A stretch of DNA of 53,690 bases from Pirellulales bacterium (lineage in GTDB: Bacteria > Planctomycetota > Planctomycetia > Pirellulales > Lacipirellulaceae). The DNA lies in contig JAKVCB010000010.1 in NCBI GenBank assembly GCA_022448345.1, forward strand, positions 1 to 53,690. Direction: 5' to 3'. A model generated the notes under the pieces. The model saw only the letters and a list, made by a program, of their open reading frames with translations, made no database searches and was not told the DNA's origin. This document shows positions 18,840-25,394 of the stretch, piece after piece. Both the position numbers and the translations under genes were made by a program. The first letter of the stretch is position 1. Each line of letters opens with the position of its first letter.

Positions 18840-19523
18840 CTATTGTTTTCGTCCTGCCAACTGCCACCAGGGAACGGTTGTCTGGAAGTCGCCTTCTGGG
18901 ACAACGGTTGTCAGGACAGGTGGTACCGCACGACGTTTTAACTCGCCAAGATTGCCGGCACAGGTTGCCTTGTCGGGGAGTGGTGACTGGCCGTTGAGAA
19001 CAATGCCACAAACTTCCAGCCCAACGTCATAGGTACTGGCGGTAATCAGGGTTTGTAAAGTGGCGTTGATCGTGCCCAGCACATTCGGAGCTACGACCAC
19101 CAGTGGATAACCGAAATCGATCGCCAGATCGGCGTTGTAATCGTCATCGCTGATCGGCGACATTAATCCGCCAGCACCTTCCACTAACACGATATCACAA
19201 TTATTTTTCCAGAATTCGAGCCCGTCCCGAAGGCGGTTTGCGTCTACCTCCTTGCCTTCGGCCTGCGCCGACAGGGGAGGCGCCAAAGGAGCAGCAAACC
19301 GCTGCGGACAAACGTGCTCAAGCGTGCCTGGACATCCAGCAGCCTGCCAGAGTTGAACTGCATCTTCGGCAACGTATTTTCCTTCGACCTGACTGCAGCC
19401 ACTGGCAACCGGTTTGTAGACACCAACACGGTAGTCAGCTGCCACAAGTTGGCGCGCAATCAGAGCGGCAACGTAGGTTTTTCCAACGCCCGTGTCGGTT
19501 CCAGTGATGAACAGGCCACGCAT
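18840..19523 (-). CDS. bioD: dethiobiotin synthetase
   Basis: 227 residues from ATG 19523; an earlier in-frame start at 19568 would add 15 unlikely residues. The enzyme closes the ureido ring of dethiobiotin from DAPA, CO2 and ATP. MRGLFITGTDTGVGKT holds the P-loop; the KPVASG motif with its Lys, the EGAGGLMSPI motif (substrate contact), and VVAPNVLGTINATL are all standard. No other bio gene is seen in the window. It lies 62 bases downstream of the AroE-like gene and may be co-transcribed with it. Confidence 0.93.
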   Translation of the reverse strand: MRGLFITGTDTGVGKTYVAALIARQLVAADYRVGVYKPVASGCSQVEGKYVAEDAVQLWQAAGCPGTLEHVCPQRFAAPLAPPLSAQAEGKEVDANRLRDGLEFWKNNCDIVLVEGAGGLMSPISDDDYNADLAIDFGYPLVVVAPNVLGTINATLQTLITASTYDVGLEVCGIVLNGQSPLPDKATCAGNLGELKRRAVPPVLTTVVPEGDFQTTVPWWQLAGRKQ

Positions 19524-19585
19524 GCGACAGACTTTAAGTTCCAGCGACACATGCCAATCCCCGCACATGTCGTCCGTATTCTTTT

Positions 19586-20428
19586 TCAGATAACGAGATA
19601 TTCCTCTGCTGCTTCGAACATGGCTGTCCGATTGGCATCAATATCCGACCACAGCCGCAGGGCCAGGGATGTTTGTTCTACGAGGATTTCCAGCCCGTTA
19701 ATCGTTCGGCAACCACGTTCCCGAGCTTCATGCACCAGCCAGGTTTGCGGGTGATTGTACGTTAGGTCAACAACGACCAGGTTTGATTGCAAGGTTTCTA
19801 GATCAATGGGCAGCGGTTTATCGGGATTGGTCGCGCCGAGTGACGTGGCGTGAATCAAGAAGTCACATTGGGGGTCGATTGCCAAGGGTTCGTCTGCCCA
19901 TATCTGGGAAATTGTCTCGGTGGAGGTTTCACGATTGAGCGTATCGACGAGTGGCTTGCTTCTTGTGTCGGATCGGTTTACGACAATAATTTTGTGTGCT
20001 CCGGCAAGGGCCAGTGCTGCTGACACCGCTCGCGCTACGGGACCCGCCCCGAGGACAATGGCTGTTTTCTCTTGAACCTCGCCCAGAAGTGCCACTACCG
20101 ATTGCCCCAACGTGTTCTCAGCAATCAGCTGATCTTTTTCACGGATAATGCAGTTTGCCGCTCCTGCGAGCCGTGCATGATCGGTCGTTCGATCGACATA
20201 TTGCAGGACCGCTTCGCGATGGGGGGCGGTAATTTTTACCCCACGGAGTCCAAGTGCTCGGATACCTCGCATTGCATCGCCAAAATCGTCGATGCTGACC
20301 TCAAAGGTCAAAAAACGCACATCCACACTTGCCTGGCGGATTGCCTGCTCAATCATGTAGTGCGTTGGATTGCCCGCAACCGGTTGGCCAATAAGACAGA
20401 ATTTTTCAAGTAAGGACTGGTTGGACAC
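19586..20428 (-). CDS. shikimate dehydrogenase-like protein lacking catalytic residues
   Basis: 280 residues from ATG, the normal AroE length. The NADP-binding half is clear: AIVLGAGPVARAVSAALALAG (glycine-rich turn) followed by VVNRSDTR, then LIHATSLGA and the C-terminal NGLEILVEQTSLALRLW. In the substrate half the hallmark residues are altered. The SxS shikimate-binding motif is replaced by AGNPTHYMI; NVTxPxK is KITAPHR (Arg71 for the catalytic Lys); and NTDG is NTLG (Leu107 for the catalytic Asp). It therefore probably does not catalyse classical shikimate reduction and may use another substrate or be a paralogue. The fold assignment is strong; the function is open. Confidence 0.8.
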   Translation of the reverse strand: MSNQSLLEKFCLIGQPVAGNPTHYMIEQAIRQASVDVRFLTFEVSIDDFGDAMRGIRALGLRGVKITAPHREAVLQYVDRTTDHARLAGAANCIIREKDQLIAENTLGQSVVALLGEVQEKTAIVLGAGPVARAVSAALALAGAHKIIVVNRSDTRSKPLVDTLNRETSTETISQIWADEPLAIDPQCDFLIHATSLGATNPDKPLPIDLETLQSNLVVVDLTYNHPQTWLVHEARERGCRTINGLEILVEQTSLALRLWSDIDANRTAMFEAAEEYLVI

Positions 20429-20861
20429 AGGATCGCCGGATGGTTCAGACTCGGTTCAGGGATGCAATCGGTAGACGGACTATTTTGCACCGAGATCACC
20501 GACTGTGCAACGCTAGACTGATTTCTGCTAGGCGGTGGCTGGAAAGTGGCAAAATTGCCCTCGGACTGGCTTGTTGCTTCTGGCTGCGTTTGGTATCGAT
20601 CTGATTGCGTGAATTTCCAAACATGTCGGGCCAACTGGTTTGCGTCTTGTTTTCATCAATCGTTGGTACCTGGATCAGCGTGGGTTGTCGTTGGGGTTGA
20701 TAGTTTTGGAAAAGGTTTTCGAAATCCCATTTTTTCGGGTGGTGGGAGTTGTGATCGTACAGATTTTTCTGCCAGTCTCAGTTTTCAGATGTCAAAAGTT
20801 GGAACAACAGATTTCGTGTGGGTTGGCCGCATGATTCAGCCAACCCCCACCGGTCATGCTG
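20429..20861. other. gene-free stretch with a possible stem-loop
   Basis: No gene seen. An inverted repeat with an 8-bp stem (20820-20827 with 20839-20846, 11-base loop) lies just past the stop of the minus-strand methyltransferase. It has no U-run on that side, so it is at best a weak end-of-operon structure. Confidence 0.4.
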
Positions 20862-21689
20862 CTAAGCGAGCTCAATCAGTGGTTTTCGCTCTGGCCCATT
20901 TTTCACAGTGCGGCGCGCTTTGATGCGAACATAAGGGGCCACGTAACGCGAACGATGACCAAACGTGCCGCGATCTCCTGAGGGGTCGGCATGGTAAGGT
21001 TCCACCAAATCCTCGATCGTAAATCCAGCACGGCACATACCGCCGATCAATTCTTCCCAGCGGTGCAGGAACTCCAGCGTGCCCGACTCACGAATCCGGC
21101 TTGGTGTGGTTGGCGCTGGCAACGGGCCCGAGCGGTAGTATGGCTCAACCAGTTGATAACCGTGCTCTTCAGGAGAGGTGGGTACTTGGAGACTGGTTGG
21201 TGACTTGTGCTGGCTGACGTACAACCCACCGGGGCGCAGTACGCGCGCTACCGCGTCGTAAATAGTTTGGATCTTCGGTAGATAGCAGCTGCTGACCGGA
21301 TGGATGACTACGTCGAATTCGCCAGGTGTCAGCATCAAAAGATTTTCCATCGATCCTTCGAGGGCCCGAATGGCCAGGCCCCGCTCTTGGGCGACTTCCC
21401 GATCCCGGGCCAACATTTCCTGACTGACATCTACTACTGTCACCTTGCCGCCGGCGGCTGCGTAGAGCGCACTTTGACGCCCACCGCCTGCTGCCAGGCA
21501 CAAAACATGCTTTCCTAGCAAACTATTACCTAGCCAACCAAGGGGATCCACTGTTGCCAGCGGGTTTGCAAATTCTTCGTCACTTGCGGGTTGTGTGAGT
21601 GCCGCATCCTGGCGCACGAGGGCATCCCATGCCATGGCATTGTGTTGCGAGATGTGTCCCGATTGCTCTGCTTCAGAAAAATCAGACAT
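20862..21689 (-). CDS. class I SAM-dependent methyltransferase
   Basis: 275 residues from ATG 21689, two bases after the TGA of the upstream PEP-CTERM gene, which indicates translational coupling. The Rossmann SAM site reads VLCLAAGGGRQSALYAA (motif I), KVTVVDVSQEML (acidic residue of beta-2), EGSMENLLML and GEFDVVIHPVSSCYL, then VLRPGGLYVSQH. The C-terminal half has a HRWEELIGGMCRAGF segment as in the UbiE/MenG-like group. The methyl acceptor is unknown. It is the last gene of the riboswitch-controlled operon. Whether it acts on a cobamide, a small ligand or something unrelated cannot be read from sequence. Confidence 0.85.
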   Translation of the reverse strand: MSDFSEAEQSGHISQHNAMAWDALVRQDAALTQPASDEEFANPLATVDPLGWLGNSLLGKHVLCLAAGGGRQSALYAAAGGKVTVVDVSQEMLARDREVAQERGLAIRALEGSMENLLMLTPGEFDVVIHPVSSCYLPKIQTIYDAVARVLRPGGLYVSQHKSPTSLQVPTSPEEHGYQLVEPYYRSGPLPAPTTPSRIRESGTLEFLHRWEELIGGMCRAGFTIEDLVEPYHADPSGDRGTFGHRSRYVAPYVRIKARRTVKNGPERKPLIELA

Positions 21690-21691
21690 TA

Positions 21692-22597
21692 TCAATTTTT
21701 GGAAAAGCGCCAGCGAGATGCAAAGGCGATCAGGACCAACCAGATCAACCAACATGTGGCCGGTTCAGGGATTGTGTGGGTTGCACCGACTGCATCAAGA
21801 TCGAAACCACCAGAGGTCGAGGTTTCCCACGCATCGAAAATAGGATTATTTTGGGAATCAAAAAACGATCCGTTGCCAGGGATATCGACCACGCGAACGT
21901 ATTTTATTCGATGGAGATTGACCAGACCCGCGGTTACCAGGGAATTTTCTACCAGATCATCCAAATCCATGGGGGTTCCGCTTCCCGTTGGATGGACCCC
22001 GGCGAGATTGTGGATGTTGGTGGTGTCGGCGCCGGCAAAGCTGGCACCATAAATCGCATTGAGTTCATGGGGATCGAGTACCGAATCGCCATTATCTTGA
22101 ATATTGTGTGAAATCGCAGGAAAGCGTGCAAAGTCATAGCCGTTGGACGAAACTTCGACGAAAGCCAGTTCGGCGAAGATGTAGGGGCTTCCGTAATAAT
22201 CTCCGGCGTTTTCAAAAATGGCAAAGTCAGCACCTGGCCCATTGTATATAGGCTGGGAAAAACCAACCGTGATTTCACCAGGTGGTACCGTTTGGGCGGC
22301 AAGTTGGGAGCTGGTCAGTTCGCCGAGCGAAACGGTTTGGCCGTCGGCCGGGCCCAGACCACGGCTTGCGATGTTGTTGGGAATCGCTGGGCTGCCGGCC
22401 GGATAACCAGGAGTATCAGTCACGCCGGGGGCGGGAGCATAACGAATGACCTCGTTTGCCCAGGCGGTCATCGAATCTATCGTGGCATGATGATCTTGGA
22501 ATCCCGGAAAGGGACCGGCTTGGGACAGACTTGTCCAGACAGCTACGCACAACAGGCTTTTCAAAATAGGATGGTCGGGATAATTCAGGAGGTGCAT
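21692..22597 (-). CDS. PEP-CTERM protein with FAIFEN motif, surface protein
   Basis: 301 residues from ATG 22597; an in-frame TTG at 22609 is also possible. The ATG overlaps the end of the preceding gene by 13 bases. Signal peptide: ILKSLLCVAVWTSLSQA. The body carries GEITVGFSQPIYNGPGADFA followed by IFENAGD, FAELAFVEVSSNGYDFARFP and an AGVHPTGSGTPMDLDDLV stretch, a pattern I associate with bacterial cell-surface proteins of this GxDFxxFEN type. The end is a PEP-CTERM tail: IPEPATCWLIWLVLIAFASR plus a short basic end. It should be exported and processed by exosortase. As I recall, related surface proteins occur in Bacteroidetes cobalamin loci; that needs checking. Confidence 0.8.
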   Translation of the reverse strand: MHLLNYPDHPILKSLLCVAVWTSLSQAGPFPGFQDHHATIDSMTAWANEVIRYAPAPGVTDTPGYPAGSPAIPNNIASRGLGPADGQTVSLGELTSSQLAAQTVPPGEITVGFSQPIYNGPGADFAIFENAGDYYGSPYIFAELAFVEVSSNGYDFARFPAISHNIQDNGDSVLDPHELNAIYGASFAGADTTNIHNLAGVHPTGSGTPMDLDDLVENSLVTAGLVNLHRIKYVRVVDIPGNGSFFDSQNNPIFDAWETSTSGGFDLDAVGATHTIPEPATCWLIWLVLIAFASRWRFSKN

Positions 22598-23763
22598 GTT
22601 CTTGTCCAAGAGGTTAGGTAAAAGAATGTGGCTAGAGTACCGATTGCCAACAGGCAGAGACGGGTTGGTTCTGGAACATTTGCCACCACGGTCGTTTTTC
22701 TGGAGCGAGTGATCTGTTCAAAGCTTGTTTTCCAAACGATATAGTCGTCACTATCGACGAGCCCATTTCCATTGCCGTCAGGTCCATTTCCAGGTGGGCT
22801 AACGAGATTTCCGAGTTGATCGCACCAGACCGTGTAGTCGGCGGCATCTACACCATTGGTGCGGTTGTAGTCTCCCAAGACAACGGCGTCGGTGAGCACC
22901 AGATCATCCGCGGCAAAATACGCAGGCGTATTCATGCCGAACGGTCCTGTATCAGAGGAATGAAGCTGCATTTGCAAAATTGCCACTTCTCGACTGGCCA
23001 GTGGGCGGAGGTCGACTTTTTGCCAGACATCGAGTACGTAGTCCTCTGCCGGATTGATGGATCGGTAGTCTGCGAGATAATGTTCGACCTGTCCAACCGG
23101 TTCCCGGGCAGCGTCAAGACCCGTCACCGAGAGACGGAACCAATCGGGAGCATCACCTGTGGGGCCGCCAAATTTTTTTGAAAAGGCATCACCATCAAGC
23201 ATGCTCAACGCGGCGTACGTGGTGTTGGCTACTTTGATGGAGTGGGGTGTCTTCCCCGGTGGCAGAAAAATTTCCGGATAACTGCCAACACCACCACCAT
23301 TGAGACTGCTGAACGCAACACCGTATTTTTCAGATCCGCTAGCACCTCCGCCAGGATACGCACTGTACTGGTTCGTGAAGCCAGGCGAGTTGTTGTCGGT
23401 TTCTCTAGAATAGGACCAGCCACTCCAACTTCCATACGCTGGGTTAAACGTGTTCACAAATTCGACTTGCTGTGAAACGAATCCGCCAGAACCATCCTCT
23501 CCGTTGTAAAAAGGTTGCCCTGGCTTGAGTGGCAAGTCTTCGAAATCGACGGTCGTTCCCGCAGCTGGGACAAGGCACACAGTCAGTGTTGTAGCAACTG
23601 TCAGCCATGCAATCCAAGCCGTCTGGACATTGGACTTGCAACTTTGACTCGGTGAGATAGGGTGTGAGTCCGGCAAGTTTGTGGAACTGGACAAGTACTT
23701 CCCAAATGCATTGCAAAAAAATCGGGAAGGGGGGGGAACTGATCGAAGCTGTTCACCTTTCAT
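22585..23763 (-). CDS. DUF4465 protein with dockerin-like repeat and PEP-CTERM tail
   Basis: 392 residues from ATG 23763, which overlaps the DUF1559 stop by 11 bases. A hydrophobic export signal lies at about residues 47-68 (WIAWLTVATTLTVCLVPAAG), after an unusually long polar lead, so the true start may be later. Then comes a DUF4465 domain: VDFEDLPLKPGQPFYNGED, VEFVNTFNPAYGSWSGWSYS, NQYSAYPGGGASGSEKYGVA, and DYVLDVWQKVDLRPL. A dockerin-like calcium repeat pair follows (GDYNRTNGVDAADYTVW, DGNGNGLVDSDDYIVWK), then VPEPTRLCLLAIGTLATFFY as PEP-CTERM tail. From memory, the DUF4465 family includes the Bacteroides cobamide-binding surface lipoprotein BtuH, which would fit the upstream B12 riboswitch. 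The link is inference. Confidence 0.82.
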   Translation of the reverse strand: MKGEQLRSVPPPSRFFCNAFGKYLSSSTNLPDSHPISPSQSCKSNVQTAWIAWLTVATTLTVCLVPAAGTTVDFEDLPLKPGQPFYNGEDGSGGFVSQQVEFVNTFNPAYGSWSGWSYSRETDNNSPGFTNQYSAYPGGGASGSEKYGVAFSSLNGGGVGSYPEIFLPPGKTPHSIKVANTTYAALSMLDGDAFSKKFGGPTGDAPDWFRLSVTGLDAAREPVGQVEHYLADYRSINPAEDYVLDVWQKVDLRPLASREVAILQMQLHSSDTGPFGMNTPAYFAADDLVLTDAVVLGDYNRTNGVDAADYTVWCDQLGNLVSPPGNGPDGNGNGLVDSDDYIVWKTSFEQITRSRKTTVVANVPEPTRLCLLAIGTLATFFYLTSWTRTCTS

Positions 23764-24619
23764 GAGTCGACTCCGCCCCCGCACGTGTGCACAATCCAGC
23801 CAGGTAAGTCAGATCGATGTTTTCCGTCAGGAATTGCACTCTGCCATCGGCCAGTAAGCTCACCGCACCGCCCGGATGTTCGCTGCGAATGTCATTTTCG
23901 AAATCTGGCGAGGTATTGATGGCAAAGGCTTGATCAAAAATATTGCGCCCATTAATCCACTGCCCGTCTGCAAATCCTGAATCCTCAGCAACTATCAAGG
24001 TGTGGGAACTTCCGTCAGTGATTTGGGAGAGTCGTATCACCTCATCAATCAGCATCGATCCTTTGGGAGGGTGATTCGGACTTTGGATTCGCTCACCGTA
24101 GATGCCACCATAGTCGCATGGCCCACGGCCAGCCTCAAGTTGTGTGCCACGGGATCCAGTTGGGCAAACAAAAACTGGAATGACTCTACTTGCGGCGGAA
24201 GAATTTTCGAGGCTGTCAAAAGGCATGGATAGTTCCAGGCTGTCGAACAGTGCTTGCTCGTCGAGATAAGGGAGCAGGAATGCCGACCAGGCCAACTGAC
24301 GTTGCGTCGGATTGGCGGGGCTTCGCCATTCAAGACATCCGGTCGGAAATGCTTGCAGGTCGTTGTGGTATGCCAGTAAGGCGATACCGATTTCGTGCAG
24401 GTGGTTCTGGCATTGTGTTTTACGAGCGACTTCCCGTGTTGTTTGGATCGCCGGGAGTAAGAGGCCCAGGAGAATGCCAATTAAGGTCACTGCCACTAGC
24501 AGTTCTACGAGGCTGAAGCCAATCGACAGCGGTTGACGCACCGCCCGCTGGCGAAGACCTGACAAACCAGATCGCATACCATAGAAGAGCCAATTATTTG
24601 CACGGAGAGACCTACGCAT
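23753..24619 (-). CDS. DUF1559 prepilin-like protein
   Basis: 288 residues from ATG 24619; the open frame extends upstream into the riboswitch and is not coding there. The type IV pilin-like N-terminus is clear: GFSLVELLVAVTLIGILLGL with the cleavage Gly before Phe and the conserved Glu5, after a longer leader than usual (about 33 residues). The DUF1559 signature follows (CQNHLHEIGIALLAYHNDLQ, FPTGCLEW, WSAFLLPYLDEQALF), and the C-terminal H-X9-DG motif is HPGGAVSLLADG. DUF1559 proteins are hugely expanded in planctomycetes and their role is poorly known; an envelope location is expected. It is the first gene after the cobalamin riboswitch. Confidence 0.9.
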   Translation of the reverse strand: MRRSLRANNWLFYGMRSGLSGLRQRAVRQPLSIGFSLVELLVAVTLIGILLGLLLPAIQTTREVARKTQCQNHLHEIGIALLAYHNDLQAFPTGCLEWRSPANPTQRQLAWSAFLLPYLDEQALFDSLELSMPFDSLENSSAASRVIPVFVCPTGSRGTQLEAGRGPCDYGGIYGERIQSPNHPPKGSMLIDEVIRLSQITDGSSHTLIVAEDSGFADGQWINGRNIFDQAFAINTSPDFENDIRSEHPGGAVSLLADGRVQFLTENIDLTYLAGLCTRAGAESTHER

Positions 24620-24687
24620 TTGGTCACCACCTTTGAGCGCAGCCAACACGACGCGAGCCCTTCCCCTCGAAGAGGCTTGCATACTAC

Positions 24688-24910
24688 GCGCTGGTAGGTC
24701 TTCTGACTCCCGAACCTGACGATCCAGGCCTTCTCGCTCTTGCCTGCCTAAGACAGGCCACCTCCCGTTAAGGAGGTTATAGCAAGAGCAATGGCCAGCA
24801 GAATGGTTTCGCCGGTCGTGTTCGGTTACAGCGGCGGGGCCGTCCCGGATTCTCACCGAGTTCCCTGTTAGTTAGCGAACAAAACCCTTGTATTCGCCAA
24901 ACACCAGCGC
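24688..24910 (-). promoter_or_regulatory. cobalamin (adenosylcobalamin-type) riboswitch
   Basis: Read on the minus strand, the closing stem P1 is GCGCTGGT (24903-24910) with ACCAGCGC (24688-24695), a perfect 8-bp pair. Between them lie the family hallmarks in the right order: GGGAA (24862-24866), GGTGAGAATCCGGGACGG, the B12-box-like GACGGCCCCGCCGCTGTAACC region (24824-24844), a long variable arm, and the 3' core GAGTCAGAAGACCTACC (24693-24709). About 68 bases separate it from the DUF1559 start codon. That stretch contains a CCTC-TTC-GAGG hairpin and AGGTGGTG before the ATG, so control of translation initiation is likely. Binding of B12 normally represses the genes downstream. Confidence 0.95.
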
Positions 24911-24928
24911 ACACTGATACTTTTGCCA

Positions 24929-24957
24929 ACTATAATCCGTTGACGATTTTCTGTAAA
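24929..24957 (-). promoter_or_regulatory. sigma-70-type promoter of the riboswitch operon
   Basis: On the minus strand TTTACA (24952-24957) and TATAGT (24929-24934) are separated by exactly 17 bases. Each matches consensus at five of six positions. The expected transcription start, about 24922, is some 12 bases before the first base of riboswitch stem P1, which is where it should be. Confidence 0.7.
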
Positions 24958-25082
24958 GCCGCCCAAGTATATTTTTCAAGCCGGTCGTGCAACTCGGCAT
25001 GAATGATCCTGGTTGGTGGCAGCAGCGATCCAATTTCGGTACAATTGGGCAGTTGTCCTATTAACGGTTGGAGATTTGCGGG

Positions 25083-25298
25083 ATGAAGATATCGATCAAG
25101 TACTGCGTGCAGTGAAATTACACACCACAAGCCACCAGTTTGGCGGCCACGATTGAGCAAGCAACCGGTGTGCAACCAACCTTAATTGAAGGGGGCGGGG
25201 GGGTATTCGATGTTACCGTCGACGGCCGCCTGATCTACTCGAAACACGCCACCGGCCAGTTCCCTGAAGAGGAGGAGATTCTGGCAGAGTTGCATTAA
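25083..25298 (+). CDS. selW: SelW/Rdx-family selenoprotein with in-frame UGA (CxxU)
   Basis: 71 codons from ATG 25083 to TAA 25296-25298, with one in-frame TGA at 25113-25115 (codon 11). Read through as selenocysteine (U), the protein begins MKISIKYCVQUNYTPQATS and ends with GGGGVFDVTVDGRLIYSKH and GQFPEEEEILAEL. This is the full Rdx/SelW thioredoxin-like pattern: YCxxU-NY redox motif, GGGGVFDVTVDG, and the FPE end. The UGA sits exactly at the second redox position, where homologues have Cys or Sec. GGAG at 25070-25073 gives a ribosome-binding site 9 bases before ATG. A SECIS-like hairpin follows the UGA, and a terminator follows the stop. The role is probably a thiol/selenol redox protein. 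It could be a nonsense-mutated gene, but conservation after the UGA argues against that. It requires a selenocysteine pathway elsewhere in the genome. Confidence 0.85.
25131..25147 (+). promoter_or_regulatory. putative bacterial SECIS hairpin
   Basis: GCCACCA-GTT-TGGCGGC can fold with three bp, one A/C mismatch, three bp and a small apical loop starting with G. The loop G is about 22 bases after the UGA. Known bacterial SECIS elements are short hairpins just downstream of UGA with a G at the start of the apical loop at about this distance. The hairpin is inside the coding sequence, as expected for bacteria. Confidence 0.6.
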
Positions 25299-25324
25299 AG
25301 CCGGTGGAGGAATCGAAAGTATCG

Positions 25325-25365
25325 AAAAAAAGCCGCCGGGGGTAACCGGCGGCTTTGTATTTTTC
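25325..25365. terminator. bidirectional Rho-independent terminator
   Basis: A perfect 11-bp stem, AAAGCCGCCGG (25329-25339) with CCGGCGGCTTT (25346-25356), loop of six bases, A-run before and T-rich tract after. It sits between the selW stop and the convergent rpoD stop and can serve both. Confidence 0.9.
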
Positions 25366-25394
25366 TCTGGTTGTTAAATTGACTTGGGGCCAAC

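Noticed and set aside
24620-24856. N-terminal extension of the DUF1559 ORF
   Set aside because: The extension is the translated riboswitch. The RNA structure explains it, and the pilin-like protein starts at 24619.
24930-25175. 81-codon minus-strand ORF across the riboswitch promoter and selW start
   Set aside because: It is antisense to the conserved SelW reading and has no domain pattern. The plus-strand reading explains the DNA better.
25083-25298. The selW reading as a nonsense-mutated pseudogene
   Set aside because: The stop is UGA, sits at the catalytic redox position, and the rest of the frame is conserved to the end. Selenocysteine is the simpler explanation, though it depends on a Sec pathway.
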